Assembly: GCA_021298195.1 (NCBI GenBank)
Contig: JAJTEQ010000029.1
Coordinates: 1-38,026, forward strand
Origin: Ilumatobacteraceae bacterium
GTDB taxonomy: Bacteria; Actinomycetota; Acidimicrobiia; Acidimicrobiales; Ilumatobacteraceae
Length of the DNA: 38,026 bases
Direction: 5' to 3'
The notes beneath the pieces were generated by a model. The model made no database searches and was not told where the DNA came from. It worked only from the letters and a program-made list of their open reading frames with translations. Below, piece by piece: positions 32,118 to 38,026 of this stretch; the first letter of the stretch is position 1; each line of letters opens with the position of its first letter. The position numbers and the translations under genes are program-made.

Positions 32118-32975
32118 TCACATCGGAGCGGTGATTTCCACGACCACGTCGGTGTAGGTGGTGACCCCTTTGGAGTTGGTGACGCGGATGGAGACCATGG
32201 TGCCGTTCGACAGGTTCATGTTCTCGGCTCGCCAGATCGAACGAATGGTGGAGGCGGTGCGCGAGAGGGTCGCACCGGTGGTGGTCTTGGTCTCGCCCAC
32301 GTAGTAGACGAGTTTCACCGAGACGATGTCGTTGCCGCCGAAGCCGCTCTCTTTCAGGAAGAGACTGGCATCGGCATCTCCGTCGGCGCCGAAGAAGATC
32401 GATCCCTCGACCGTGGCTCCGGGGTTCAACTCGATCTCGAGGGTCGGTGCGGTGATTCCACCGCTACCGACGCCGGGCGCCGTGCCATCCGACGGGATCT
32501 CCACGGCCGGCGTGTCGCTGGCCGGGGCCTCGGTCGCGGGAGCTTCGTCGGCGATCTCGGGCTCGGATGCGGCGGCGTCGCTGGAGGTTCCGTCGGTCAT
32601 GGGGTCGCCGCTCGTGGGGGCGTCACCGGAGGTCTCATCGTTGGCCGGCGTGTCGATGACCGTGCTCGAGTCATCGGCCGAGATCGCGTCGGAGTGAGCC
32701 GACTCGCTGACGGCACCGGAAACGTCTCCCGAGGCGGGGTTGGCGTCGTCGCCCAGACCGATGCTGGTGGCGCCGACGTTCGTGACGAGGTCGGCATCGG
32801 CACTCGAGTCGGTGGTGTCCGACGAATCGCTGGTCGAGTCGGCGATCTTGGTGAGGACCTCGGTGGCTCCGTTCGCGCTGTTGTCGAAGCAGCCGCTGGT
32901 GCCGATGGTGAGGCCGGCCACCGCGATGGCGGCGATTCCGGCGGCGATGAACGTGTTGTTGCGGTTGATTTTCAT
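32118..32975 (-). CDS. Secreted acidic lipoprotein of unknown function
   Basis: A 285-residue protein. The N terminus MKINRNNTFIAAGIAAIAVAG ends in TSGC, with Cys29 as probable lipidated residue; the lipobox is not ideal. Residues about 40-185 are a low-complexity Ser/Asp/Ala/Thr/Glu/Pro-rich stretch that would be disordered and strongly negative. The last about 100 residues look like a beta-sandwich (EIELNPGATVEGSIFFGADGDADASLFLKE; SVKLVYYVGETKTTTGATLS; VSIRVTNSKGVTTYTDVVVEITAPM). The ATG at 32975 has AGGGGAA about 5 nt upstream. It could be a cell-surface protein with a spacer stalk. I do not recognise a family. Confidence 0.7.
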   Translation of the reverse strand: MKINRNNTFIAAGIAAIAVAGLTIGTSGCFDNSANGATEVLTKIADSTSDSSDTTDSSADADLVTNVGATSIGLGDDANPASGDVSGAVSESAHSDAISADDSSTVIDTPANDETSGDAPTSGDPMTDGTSSDAAASEPEIADEAPATEAPASDTPAVEIPSDGTAPGVGSGGITAPTLEIELNPGATVEGSIFFGADGDADASLFLKESGFGGNDIVSVKLVYYVGETKTTTGATLSRTASTIRSIWRAENMNLSNGTMVSIRVTNSKGVTTYTDVVVEITAPM

Positions 32976-33034
32976 GACGTTCCCCTGTCTGGTTGGTGGC
33001 AGCCCGTGTGGCTGCTCACGGAACAAGAGGACCG

Positions 33035-33066
33035 TTCCCGGGCTTCCTCGCACTTTTCCCCGGGAA
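33035..33066 (-). terminator. Inverted repeat after the PycTM-like gene
   Basis: TTCCCGGG (33035-33042) and CCCGGGAA (33059-33066) form an 8-bp stem with a 16-nt loop downstream of the stop at 33125. A second small hairpin (GCAGCC-CGTGT-GGCTGC, 32999-33015) lies in the leader of the lipoprotein gene. The gap 32976-33124 holds nothing else recognisable. Confidence 0.4.
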
Positions 33067-33124
33067 TTTCGGAACCGGGTTGTCGAGCCTTGATGGGTCG
33101 GGGAGGGTGGCGATCAGACGGTCG

Positions 33125-33688
33125 TCAGTTTCCGGCGGCCGAAGCGATTCCGGCCGTACCCAAGACCACCAGAATCGTGGATATCAGACCCTTCGACAGT
33201 TTGATGGCCATTCGGTAGTGGCGGTATTTGGCATCGATCAGAAAGATCAAGGTGGTCTGCATGGCGACGAGGTTTTCTTCGATCTGCTCGATGGTCAGAT
33301 TTCGCAATGCGTCGCCGTGAGCCTCGGCGCTGATCGTCCATGGTTGCGTCTTGCGTGGCCACAACAGATACGGGTTCGGGAACGCGTATCCGGTCGATTC
33401 GGGAGAAGCCTTTCGGGGGTTCAGCAGCAACAGACACCGAAGAATGATGGAGCCGCTCATGATCAGCTGGATCGCCGCCACAACGAGAATGGCGATTTCC
33501 CAACCGAGGGCCAGGTCGTTCTCGAGGGCCTTGTTCATGAAAGTCCCACTGACCGCGAGTGAGGCCAGAGCCACACCGATCAGGATGTTTCCCTTGTTGT
33601 CGACCGTGGTGATGCGGTCCTCGAGCTGGGTGATCGACTCTCGGATGAAGACCAGACGCATCGAGGAGTCGGGGTCGATTGTGCTCAT
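33125..33688 (-). CDS. Small membrane protein resembling Pycsar effector (PycTM/DUF5706-like)
   Basis: A 187-residue protein with an N-terminal cytoplasmic helix (FIRESITQLEDRI), the motif TVDNKGNILIGV (residues 28-39) running into helix 1 (about 33-51), a second transmembrane region (about 61-88), and a soluble loop of about 60 residues (AFPNPYLLWPRKTQPWT). An amphipathic segment DAKYRHYRMAIKLSKGL leads into a last helix (about 166-184). The D-N-K-G-N helix and the late K-Y-R segment before the final helix resemble the PycTM domain of Pycsar antiphage effectors (from memory, no search done). No nucleotide cyclase gene is next to it, so this may be an orphan or a housekeeping relative. CAGGAT lies 5 nt before the ATG. 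The gene starts about 60 bp from a tRNA gene. Confidence 0.6.
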   Translation of the reverse strand: MSTIDPDSSMRLVFIRESITQLEDRITTVDNKGNILIGVALASLAVSGTFMNKALENDLALGWEIAILVVAAIQLIMSGSIILRCLLLLNPRKASPESTGYAFPNPYLLWPRKTQPWTISAEAHGDALRNLTIEQIEENLVAMQTTLIFLIDAKYRHYRMAIKLSKGLISTILVVLGTAGIASAAGN

Positions 33689-33730
33689 GGTCCATCCTGA
33701 CGAAAGTGGCCGTAGCCGCGGCGTTCGCCG

Positions 33731-33749
33731 AAGGGGATCGTGACCCCTT
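33731..33749 (-). terminator. Hairpin directly after the tRNA-Arg gene
   Basis: On the minus strand AAGGGG-TCACGAT-CCCCTT follows the CCA end of the tRNA. The 6-bp stem likely ends the tRNA transcript or guides 3' processing. Confidence 0.55.
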
Positions 33750-33824
33750 GGCGCCCACGGTAGGAATCGGACCTACGACCTTCTGCTCCGGAGGCAGACG
33801 CTCTATCCACTGAGCTACGTGGGC
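33749..33824 (-). tRNA. tRNA-Arg, anticodon CCG
   Basis: On the minus strand the sequence folds as a complete cloverleaf: acceptor GCCCACG/CGTGGGC, D arm GCTC...GAGC, anticodon stem TCTGC/GCAGA around loop CTCCGGA, T arm GTAGG-TCCGATT-CCTAC, discriminator G and an encoded CCA (33749-33751). The anticodon at 33789-33791 reads CCG, decoding the Arg codon CGG. It lies 0.9 kb upstream of argS, on the opposite strand. Confidence 0.96.
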
Positions 33825-33856
33825 AACTCTTGACAGACTAGCGGTGGGATCGCTCC

Positions 33857-33862
33857 TACAGT
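33857..33862 (+). promoter_or_regulatory. Predicted -10 box (TACAGT) of the lipoprotein gene
   Basis: TACAGT is followed by 6 nt (TTGGGC) and the ATG at 33869. No ribosome site fits, so the transcript is predicted to be leaderless. Confidence 0.5.
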
Positions 33863-33868
33863 TTGGGC

Positions 33869-34633
33869 ATGTTGATTCCCCGTCGTCGTGTGGTCGCCAT
33901 GACCCTCGTGTCTGTCGTGTCGATCGCCGTGACGGCGTGTTCGGGTGATCGTGTGACCACCGAGACTCCGTCCGCGACCACGACCGTGGTCGACACGACC
34001 GAGGTGGACGCCACGGTCGCGACGACCACGGACACGAGCACGGACACGACGGTGCCGGCCGACTTCGCGGGCTACTCGTTCGTGGGGCTCGAGTTCTTCG
34101 AAGTCCCGGTGCTGGGCCCGGCGGACATTCGTGGCAGCGGTTGCGGTAGTGGTGTCGGCGAGGACGCGGTTCTGCCCGATGTCCTGCCCGATGGCATCTG
34201 GATGGGGTCGCTCGGTCCTCGTTACGAATCGTACGACGTGGTGACATCGCCGGAAGACGGCTTCGGGTACTCACGGTTCGACGGCACGACCCTGGAGATC
34301 GACATCTGGTGCGTGTACGCCGGAGCGACCGCCGAAGAGAAATTCCGTTCGGCCGAATGCCAGACCGACATCGAATGTGAGGCGAACAATTCCACGGGCT
34401 GGTTGGTGGAGGACCAGTCGGATCGCTTGCGGTCGATGCCGGTGGCCGCGGGATTCGTTTATCGCGAGGATCGGTACGACGCCGAACTCGGTTGGTCGTG
34501 TGGCACCTCGGACCCATGGAGCGTCGAGGCGACGTGGCGCATGCAACCGGTGTGGATCGCCGTGAATGCCGGTGAGGTCACCGAGATCTTCGGACATTGC
34601 GCCTACTACCTCGAAGCGTCCACGCCGCGATGA
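33869..34633 (+). CDS. Thr-rich lipoprotein of unknown function
   Basis: A 254-residue exported lipoprotein. The signal peptide MLIPRRRVVAMTLVSVVSIA ends with the lipobox VTAC, Cys24 being the lipidation site. A Thr/Val/Asp-rich stalk (about 28-65) follows, then a globular domain with several Cys (SGCGSGVGED, DIWCVYAG, AECQTDIECEAN, GWSCGTSDPW, FGHCAYYL), whose number suggests disulfides. I know no matching family. The ATG at 33869 is preferred to the TTG two codons earlier because of the TACAGT box. It stands between the tRNA (opposite strand) and argS, 68 bp before the latter. Confidence 0.75.
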   Translation: MLIPRRRVVAMTLVSVVSIAVTACSGDRVTTETPSATTTVVDTTEVDATVATTTDTSTDTTVPADFAGYSFVGLEFFEVPVLGPADIRGSGCGSGVGEDAVLPDVLPDGIWMGSLGPRYESYDVVTSPEDGFGYSRFDGTTLEIDIWCVYAGATAEEKFRSAECQTDIECEANNSTGWLVEDQSDRLRSMPVAAGFVYREDRYDAELGWSCGTSDPWSVEATWRMQPVWIAVNAGEVTEIFGHCAYYLEASTPR

Positions 34634-34701
34634 GAGGAATTGTCGTCGGGCCGTGAATTGTCGGGGGCGAACCGCCCCTCATCGGTAACAATGGAACGGA
34701 T

Positions 34702-36435
34702 ATGGCCGATCCGCTCCTCATCCTCGCCGCCCGACTGCAGGTGGCCTTCGACGCGGTGGCCGGTCGTGCCGGTGTCGATCCGGTCATTCGGCCGAGTGAG
34801 CATGCCGACGCTCAATCGAATGGCGCGTTGGCGTTGGCCAAGGAACTGGGCCGCAGTCCGCGTGACGTGGCCCAAGCGGTGCTCGAGGCCAGTGGGGGAC
34901 TCTCGGACATCTGCTCCTCCATCGAGGTGGCCGGTCCCGGCTTCTTGAACCTCGTGCTCGACAATTCGTTCCTGGCCGGCGAGCTGGCGACGGTCGCATC
35001 CGACGAACGCCTCGGGGTCGGGGCCGTCACGGCGCGCAAGGTGATCATCGACTACTCGGCACCCAACGTGGCCAAGGAGATGCACGTCGGCCACCTGCGC
35101 ACCACCGTCATCGGTGACGCCCTCGTTCGGCTCATGGAACACGTCGGTCACGAGGTGATCCGCGAGAACCACATCGGCGACTGGGGCACGCCGTTCGGCA
35201 TGCTCATCGAGCATCTGTTGGACCTGGGCGAGACCCAGGCGGCCGATCATCTCTCGCTCGGCGACCTCGACGGCTTCTACAAGCAGGCCCGCGCCAAGTT
35301 CGACGCCGACGACGCTTTCAAGGATCGGGCACGTGCCCGCGTGGTGTTGCTGCAATCGGGCGACGCGGAAACGAGACGTCTGTGGAAGTTGCTCGTCGAT
35401 CTCTCCACCAAGCACTTCAACGCGGTGTACTCGTTGCTCGGAATCCTCCTCACCGACGACGATCTGATGGGCGAGAGCGCCTACAACGATCTGCTGCCGC
35501 AGGTGATCACCCGTCTCGACGCACTGGGTCTGCTCCAGCAGTCCGACGGCGCCGACGTGGTGTTCCCGCCCGGCTACACCAATCGCGACGGCGATCCGTT
35601 GCCGTTGATCGTGCAGAAGGGACAGGGTGGGTTCAATTACGCCACCAGTGACTTGGCGTGTGTGATCGATCGTGTCGAGCGCATCGGCGCCGATCTTTTG
35701 TTGTACGTGGTGGGCGCGCCTCAGGCCCAGCACCTGAGCATGGTCTTCGACGTCGCGCGCATGGCGGGGTGGTTGAAGGATCCGGTGGAAGCCGTTCACG
35801 TGTCGTTCGGCAGCGTGCTGGGCTCCGATCGCAAGATGCTGAAGAGTCGCAGTGGCGACCCGCTGAAGTTCATCGACCTGGTCACCGAGGCGGTGGCGCG
35901 GGCCGACGAAGCCATCGCGGCCAAGAACCCCGATCTCCCGGTCGACGAGCGCGCCCGTGTCGCGCGGATGGTGGGCATCGGCGCCGTGAAGTACGCGGAC
36001 CTCTCCACCGATCGCGTCCGTGACTACGTCTTCGATTGGGAGCGCATGTTGTCGTTCGACGGCAACACCGCGCCCTATCTGCAGTACGCGCACGCGCGCA
36101 TCTGCAGCATCTTCCGGCGGGCGGGCATCGATCGCTCGACGGTCTCGTCGACCGCACTCGCGGTGGTCGAACCGCAGGAGCGCGACCTGGCCCTGAAAAT
36201 CCTGGGTTTCGAGTCCGCGATTTTCGACACGCTCGAGCGCTACAGCCCGCATCGACTGTGCACGTACCTCTACGAACTCGCCACCACCTTCACCGCGTTC
36301 TACGAACACTGCCCGGTGTTGAAGGCCGACGACGATGCCGTCCGCACCAGCCGGCTGGCGCTGTGCGACCTCACGGCGCGCGTCATGAACCGCGGACTCG
36401 GCCTGCTGGGCATCGACGCTCCGGAGCAGATGTGA
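34702..36435 (+). CDS. argS: Arginyl-tRNA synthetase
   Basis: A 577-residue class I synthetase that charges tRNA-Arg in the cytosol. The N-terminal Add-1 domain (about 1-95; LAKELGRSPRDVAQAVLEAS, GPGFLNLVL) is followed by the HIGH-type motif HVGH (128-131) in YSAPNVAKEMHVGHLRTT. QKGQGGFNYATSDLACV is a core segment, and the KMSKS-type KMLKS (378-382) sits in GSDRKMLKSRSGDPLKF. The DALR anticodon domain lies at the end (about 455-577). It is the first gene of the argS-lysA-hom operon found in many actinobacteria, and its stop overlaps lysA in a GTGA. The ATG at 34702 has GGAA about 5 nt upstream. Confidence 0.97.
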   Translation: MADPLLILAARLQVAFDAVAGRAGVDPVIRPSEHADAQSNGALALAKELGRSPRDVAQAVLEASGGLSDICSSIEVAGPGFLNLVLDNSFLAGELATVASDERLGVGAVTARKVIIDYSAPNVAKEMHVGHLRTTVIGDALVRLMEHVGHEVIRENHIGDWGTPFGMLIEHLLDLGETQAADHLSLGDLDGFYKQARAKFDADDAFKDRARARVVLLQSGDAETRRLWKLLVDLSTKHFNAVYSLLGILLTDDDLMGESAYNDLLPQVITRLDALGLLQQSDGADVVFPPGYTNRDGDPLPLIVQKGQGGFNYATSDLACVIDRVERIGADLLLYVVGAPQAQHLSMVFDVARMAGWLKDPVEAVHVSFGSVLGSDRKMLKSRSGDPLKFIDLVTEAVARADEAIAAKNPDLPVDERARVARMVGIGAVKYADLSTDRVRDYVFDWERMLSFDGNTAPYLQYAHARICSIFRRAGIDRSTVSSTALAVVEPQERDLALKILGFESAIFDTLERYSPHRLCTYLYELATTFTAFYEHCPVLKADDDAVRTSRLALCDLTARVMNRGLGLLGIDAPEQM

Positions 36436-37736
36436 GCCCTCGCCCCGTCCCCATGGGCCTGTTGCCCGACACGGCGCGGATCGAGTCCGACGGTTCGTTG
36501 AGCGTCGGCGGTTGTCGGGTCGACGAGTTGGCCGAACGCCATGGCACTCCCTTGTTCGTCTACGACGAGGCCCACGTGCGGGCCCGTTGTCGCGAGGCGG
36601 TGGGGGCGTTCGGAGTCGATCGGGTCGTGTACGCCAGCAAAGCGTTCAGTTGCGCCGCCATGGCGCGACTCGTCAGCGACGAGGGCCTTCTGCTCGACGT
36701 GGCCACTGGCGGCGAGTTGTTCGTGGCCATGCACGGCGGGGTGCCGGCCGATCGATGCATCCTGCACGGCAACAACAAGAGCATCGCCGAACTGGAGATG
36801 GCGTTGACCGTCGGTGCCGACACTCAGGCGCGTCCCGGCGTGCGCCAGATCGTGGTCGACAGTTTCGACGAGATCGAACGACTCGAGCACCTGCGCTCGC
36901 GCGGTCTGCCCGTACCGCGGTTGATGATTCGCGTGACTCCCGGTGTTCACGCGCACACGCACGACTTCATCGCCACGGGTCAGGACGATTCGAAGTTCGG
37001 CTTCAACCTGGCCAACGGTGACGCCGCGCGCGCCATCGATCGCATCACGCGTGGTGGATGTGGCGAGTTGGTCGGACTTCATTGCCACATCGGTTCCAAC
37101 GTGCTGCTCGTCGACAGCTTCGCCAAGGCCGCCGAAGTGATGGCCAGGTTCGCCGCGCCCTACGGACTGCCCGAGCTGACCTTGGGCGGCGGCCTCGGCG
37201 TCGCGTACGTGGAAGGCGAAGAGGCACCGTCGATCTCCGCGTGGGGATCGGTGTTGCTCGACGCGTGTCGGGCCCTCGGCGTTCAGGCCGAGGTGTCGGT
37301 CGAGCCCGGTCGTTCCATCGTGGCGTCGTCGGCCATCACCGTGTACACGGTGGGCACCATCAAGCCGATTCCCGGCATCCGCACGTACGTCAGCGTCGAC
37401 GGTGGCATGAGCGACAACCCGCGGCCCGTCCTCTACGGCAGTGGCTACGAGGCCTTCGCGGTGGCCGACGTGGCGGCGACGCGCGACATGCCCGGTCGAC
37501 TGGTGGGCAAGCATTGCGAGAGCGGCGACGTCCTCATCTTCGACGCCGATTTCCCGTCGTCGTTGAAGGTGGGCGACCTGCTGGCCACTCCGGTCACCGG
37601 TGCGTACGGACATTCGATGGCGAGCAATTACAACAAGGTCCCGCGACCGGCCGTGGTCTTCGTGGCCGACGGCGAGTCGCGCGTGGTGGTGCGACGCGAG
37701 ACGTACGAGGACCTGGTTCGACTCGATCAGGTGTGA
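36432..37736 (+). CDS. lysA: Diaminopimelate decarboxylase
   Basis: A 434-residue PLP enzyme that decarboxylates meso-diaminopimelate, the last step of lysine synthesis. The cofactor Lys is Lys70 in VVYASKAFSC. Further signs of the fold are GLHCHIGSNV, TLGGGLGVAY, EPGRSIVASSAITVYTVG and KHCESGDVLI with the active-site Cys. The GTG at 36432 overlaps the argS stop and has CCGGAG 5 nt upstream; an in-frame ATG at 36453 is a possible alternative. Typical length for the family. hom follows after an 87-bp gap that contains alternative hairpins. Confidence 0.96.
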   Translation: MSPRPVPMGLLPDTARIESDGSLSVGGCRVDELAERHGTPLFVYDEAHVRARCREAVGAFGVDRVVYASKAFSCAAMARLVSDEGLLLDVATGGELFVAMHGGVPADRCILHGNNKSIAELEMALTVGADTQARPGVRQIVVDSFDEIERLEHLRSRGLPVPRLMIRVTPGVHAHTHDFIATGQDDSKFGFNLANGDAARAIDRITRGGCGELVGLHCHIGSNVLLVDSFAKAAEVMARFAAPYGLPELTLGGGLGVAYVEGEEAPSISAWGSVLLDACRALGVQAEVSVEPGRSIVASSAITVYTVGTIKPIPGIRTYVSVDGGMSDNPRPVLYGSGYEAFAVADVAATRDMPGRLVGKHCESGDVLIFDADFPSSLKVGDLLATPVTGAYGHSMASNYNKVPRPAVVFVADGESRVVVRRETYEDLVRLDQV

Positions 37737-37769
37737 ATCACGCTCCTGATCGAGCGCCGTGGACCCGCA

Positions 37770-37804
37770 CCCGCCCGTAATCCCCGAGGTTTCGGGCGGG
37801 GATT
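37770..37804 (+). terminator. Alternative hairpins between lysA and hom
   Basis: Stem A pairs CCCGCCCG (37770-37777) with CGGGCGGG (37793-37800). Stem B pairs AATCCCC (37779-37785) with GGGGATT (37798-37804). They share bases 37798-37800, so only one can form fully. A smaller hairpin (CGCTC-N6-GAGCG, 37741-37756) lies just upstream. Confidence 0.5.
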
Positions 37805-37809
37805 CCCCT

Positions 37810-37815
37810 TAGCCT
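37810..37815 (+). promoter_or_regulatory. Possible -10 box (TAGCCT) of hom
   Basis: TAGCCT is followed by 8 nt and the GTG at 37824. It would give hom its own near-leaderless transcript in addition to readthrough from lysA. Confidence 0.4.
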
Positions 37816-37823
37816 TGACCAGC

Positions 37824-38026
37824 GTGACAACGGTTGAATCCCAAGGCAAGGTCGTGCGCATCGGCGTGCTCGGCTGCGGCAACGTCGGTGCGGCCCTGAT
37901 CGGCCTCATCGCCCAGCAGTCGAAGGGCATCGAAGCGCGAACCGGTGTTCGCCTGGAAGTGGTGCGCGTCGCCGTGCGCAACCTCTCGCGCGACCGCGAG
38001 ATCTCGCTCGCCGACGGACTTCTCAC
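37824..38026 (+). CDS. hom: Homoserine dehydrogenase, N-terminal part (3' truncated by window)
   Basis: The first 67 codons of a homoserine dehydrogenase, which reduces aspartate semialdehyde to homoserine on the way to Thr and Met. After a short leader (VTTVESQGKV) comes the NAD(P)-binding Rossmann start VRIGVLGCGNVGAAL (GxGxxG at residues 17-22), then RLEVVRVAVRNLSRDR, as in actinobacterial Hom. The GTG at 37824 is the natural start. The gene follows argS and lysA on the same strand. The rest lies outside the window. Confidence 0.88.
   Translation, partial: MTTVESQGKVVRIGVLGCGNVGAALIGLIAQQSKGIEARTGVRLEVVRVAVRNLSRDREISLADGLL

Noticed and set aside
33749-33824. tRNA used as an integration site for a mobile element
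   Set aside because: No integrase, no duplicated tRNA 3' end and no direct repeat seen on either side within the window.
34606-36309. Long minus-strand open frame opposite argS (567 codons)
   Set aside because: No recognisable motif, and argS on the other strand is certain; a high-GC antisense artefact.

Overview
The window is about 38 kb of high-GC bacterial DNA. It carries 32 complete protein genes (one of them with a doubtful 3' end), two partial genes at the window edges, one tRNA, and almost no empty space. The gene set is actinobacterial: a WhiB1-type iron-sulfur regulator convergent with a PdtaS-type histidine kinase, a DUF3107 protein, the SCO1664 / DUF3090 / MSMEG_4193-phosphatase module, an Mrp protein without the usual CxxC, and an argS-lysA-hom operon. 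A System I cytochrome c maturation operon and a form II CoxL-like oxidase point away from the classical Mycobacterium/Streptomyces lineages. An Acidimicrobiia-like organism (Ilumatobacter relatives) is my best guess, from gene content only.

Layout. 1-2571: end of a ccmF-ccmG-ccmH-ccmI-like operon. 2575-3736: SixA-like phosphatase and a sulfite-oxidase-like molybdoenzyme, divergent. 3733-5982: Mrp, a divergent SufR-like regulator, and a DUF3107 protein whose stop codon lies in a 29-bp tandem repeat. 6102-7920: PdtaS-like kinase convergent with WhiB1-like. 8168-9856: glycerophosphodiesterase and lipid kinase, convergent. 9971-11738: etfBA. 11750-14723: four-gene minus-strand operon holding the conserved actinobacterial trio plus an unknown gene. 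14748-17567: family 5 uracil-DNA glycosylase, HSL-type esterase, FrhB-type iron-sulfur protein. 17643-19928: CoxL-like large subunit. 19931-23516: two amt-glnK pairs. 23704-25698: CPA2 antiporter and a stand-alone winged-helix protein. 25825-29744: acyl-CoA dehydrogenase and two MFS transporters. 29850-30872: a methylguanine-DNA methyltransferase fused to a carboxymuconolactone-decarboxylase domain. 30882-33688: an unknown protein, YqeY, an acidic lipoprotein, and a small membrane protein resembling Pycsar (PycTM) effectors. 33749-38026: tRNA-Arg(CCG), a lipoprotein, argS, lysA and the start of hom.

Main observations. (1) Many genes have a TANNNT-like -10 box ending 6-8 nt before the start codon and no Shine-Dalgarno, which predicts widespread leaderless transcription. 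(2) Both amt genes have upstream arrays of 5-bp half-sites spaced by exactly 6 bp, like actinobacterial GlnR operators. (3) The antiporter frame runs without a stop into the downstream amt gene. A 5-bp tandem duplication next to a natural-looking stop suggests a frameshift (real or assembly) rather than a functional fusion. (4) The DNA-repair/CMD fusion and the orphan PycTM-like protein are the most unusual proteins. I saw no CRISPR array, prophage, transposase or complete defence system.
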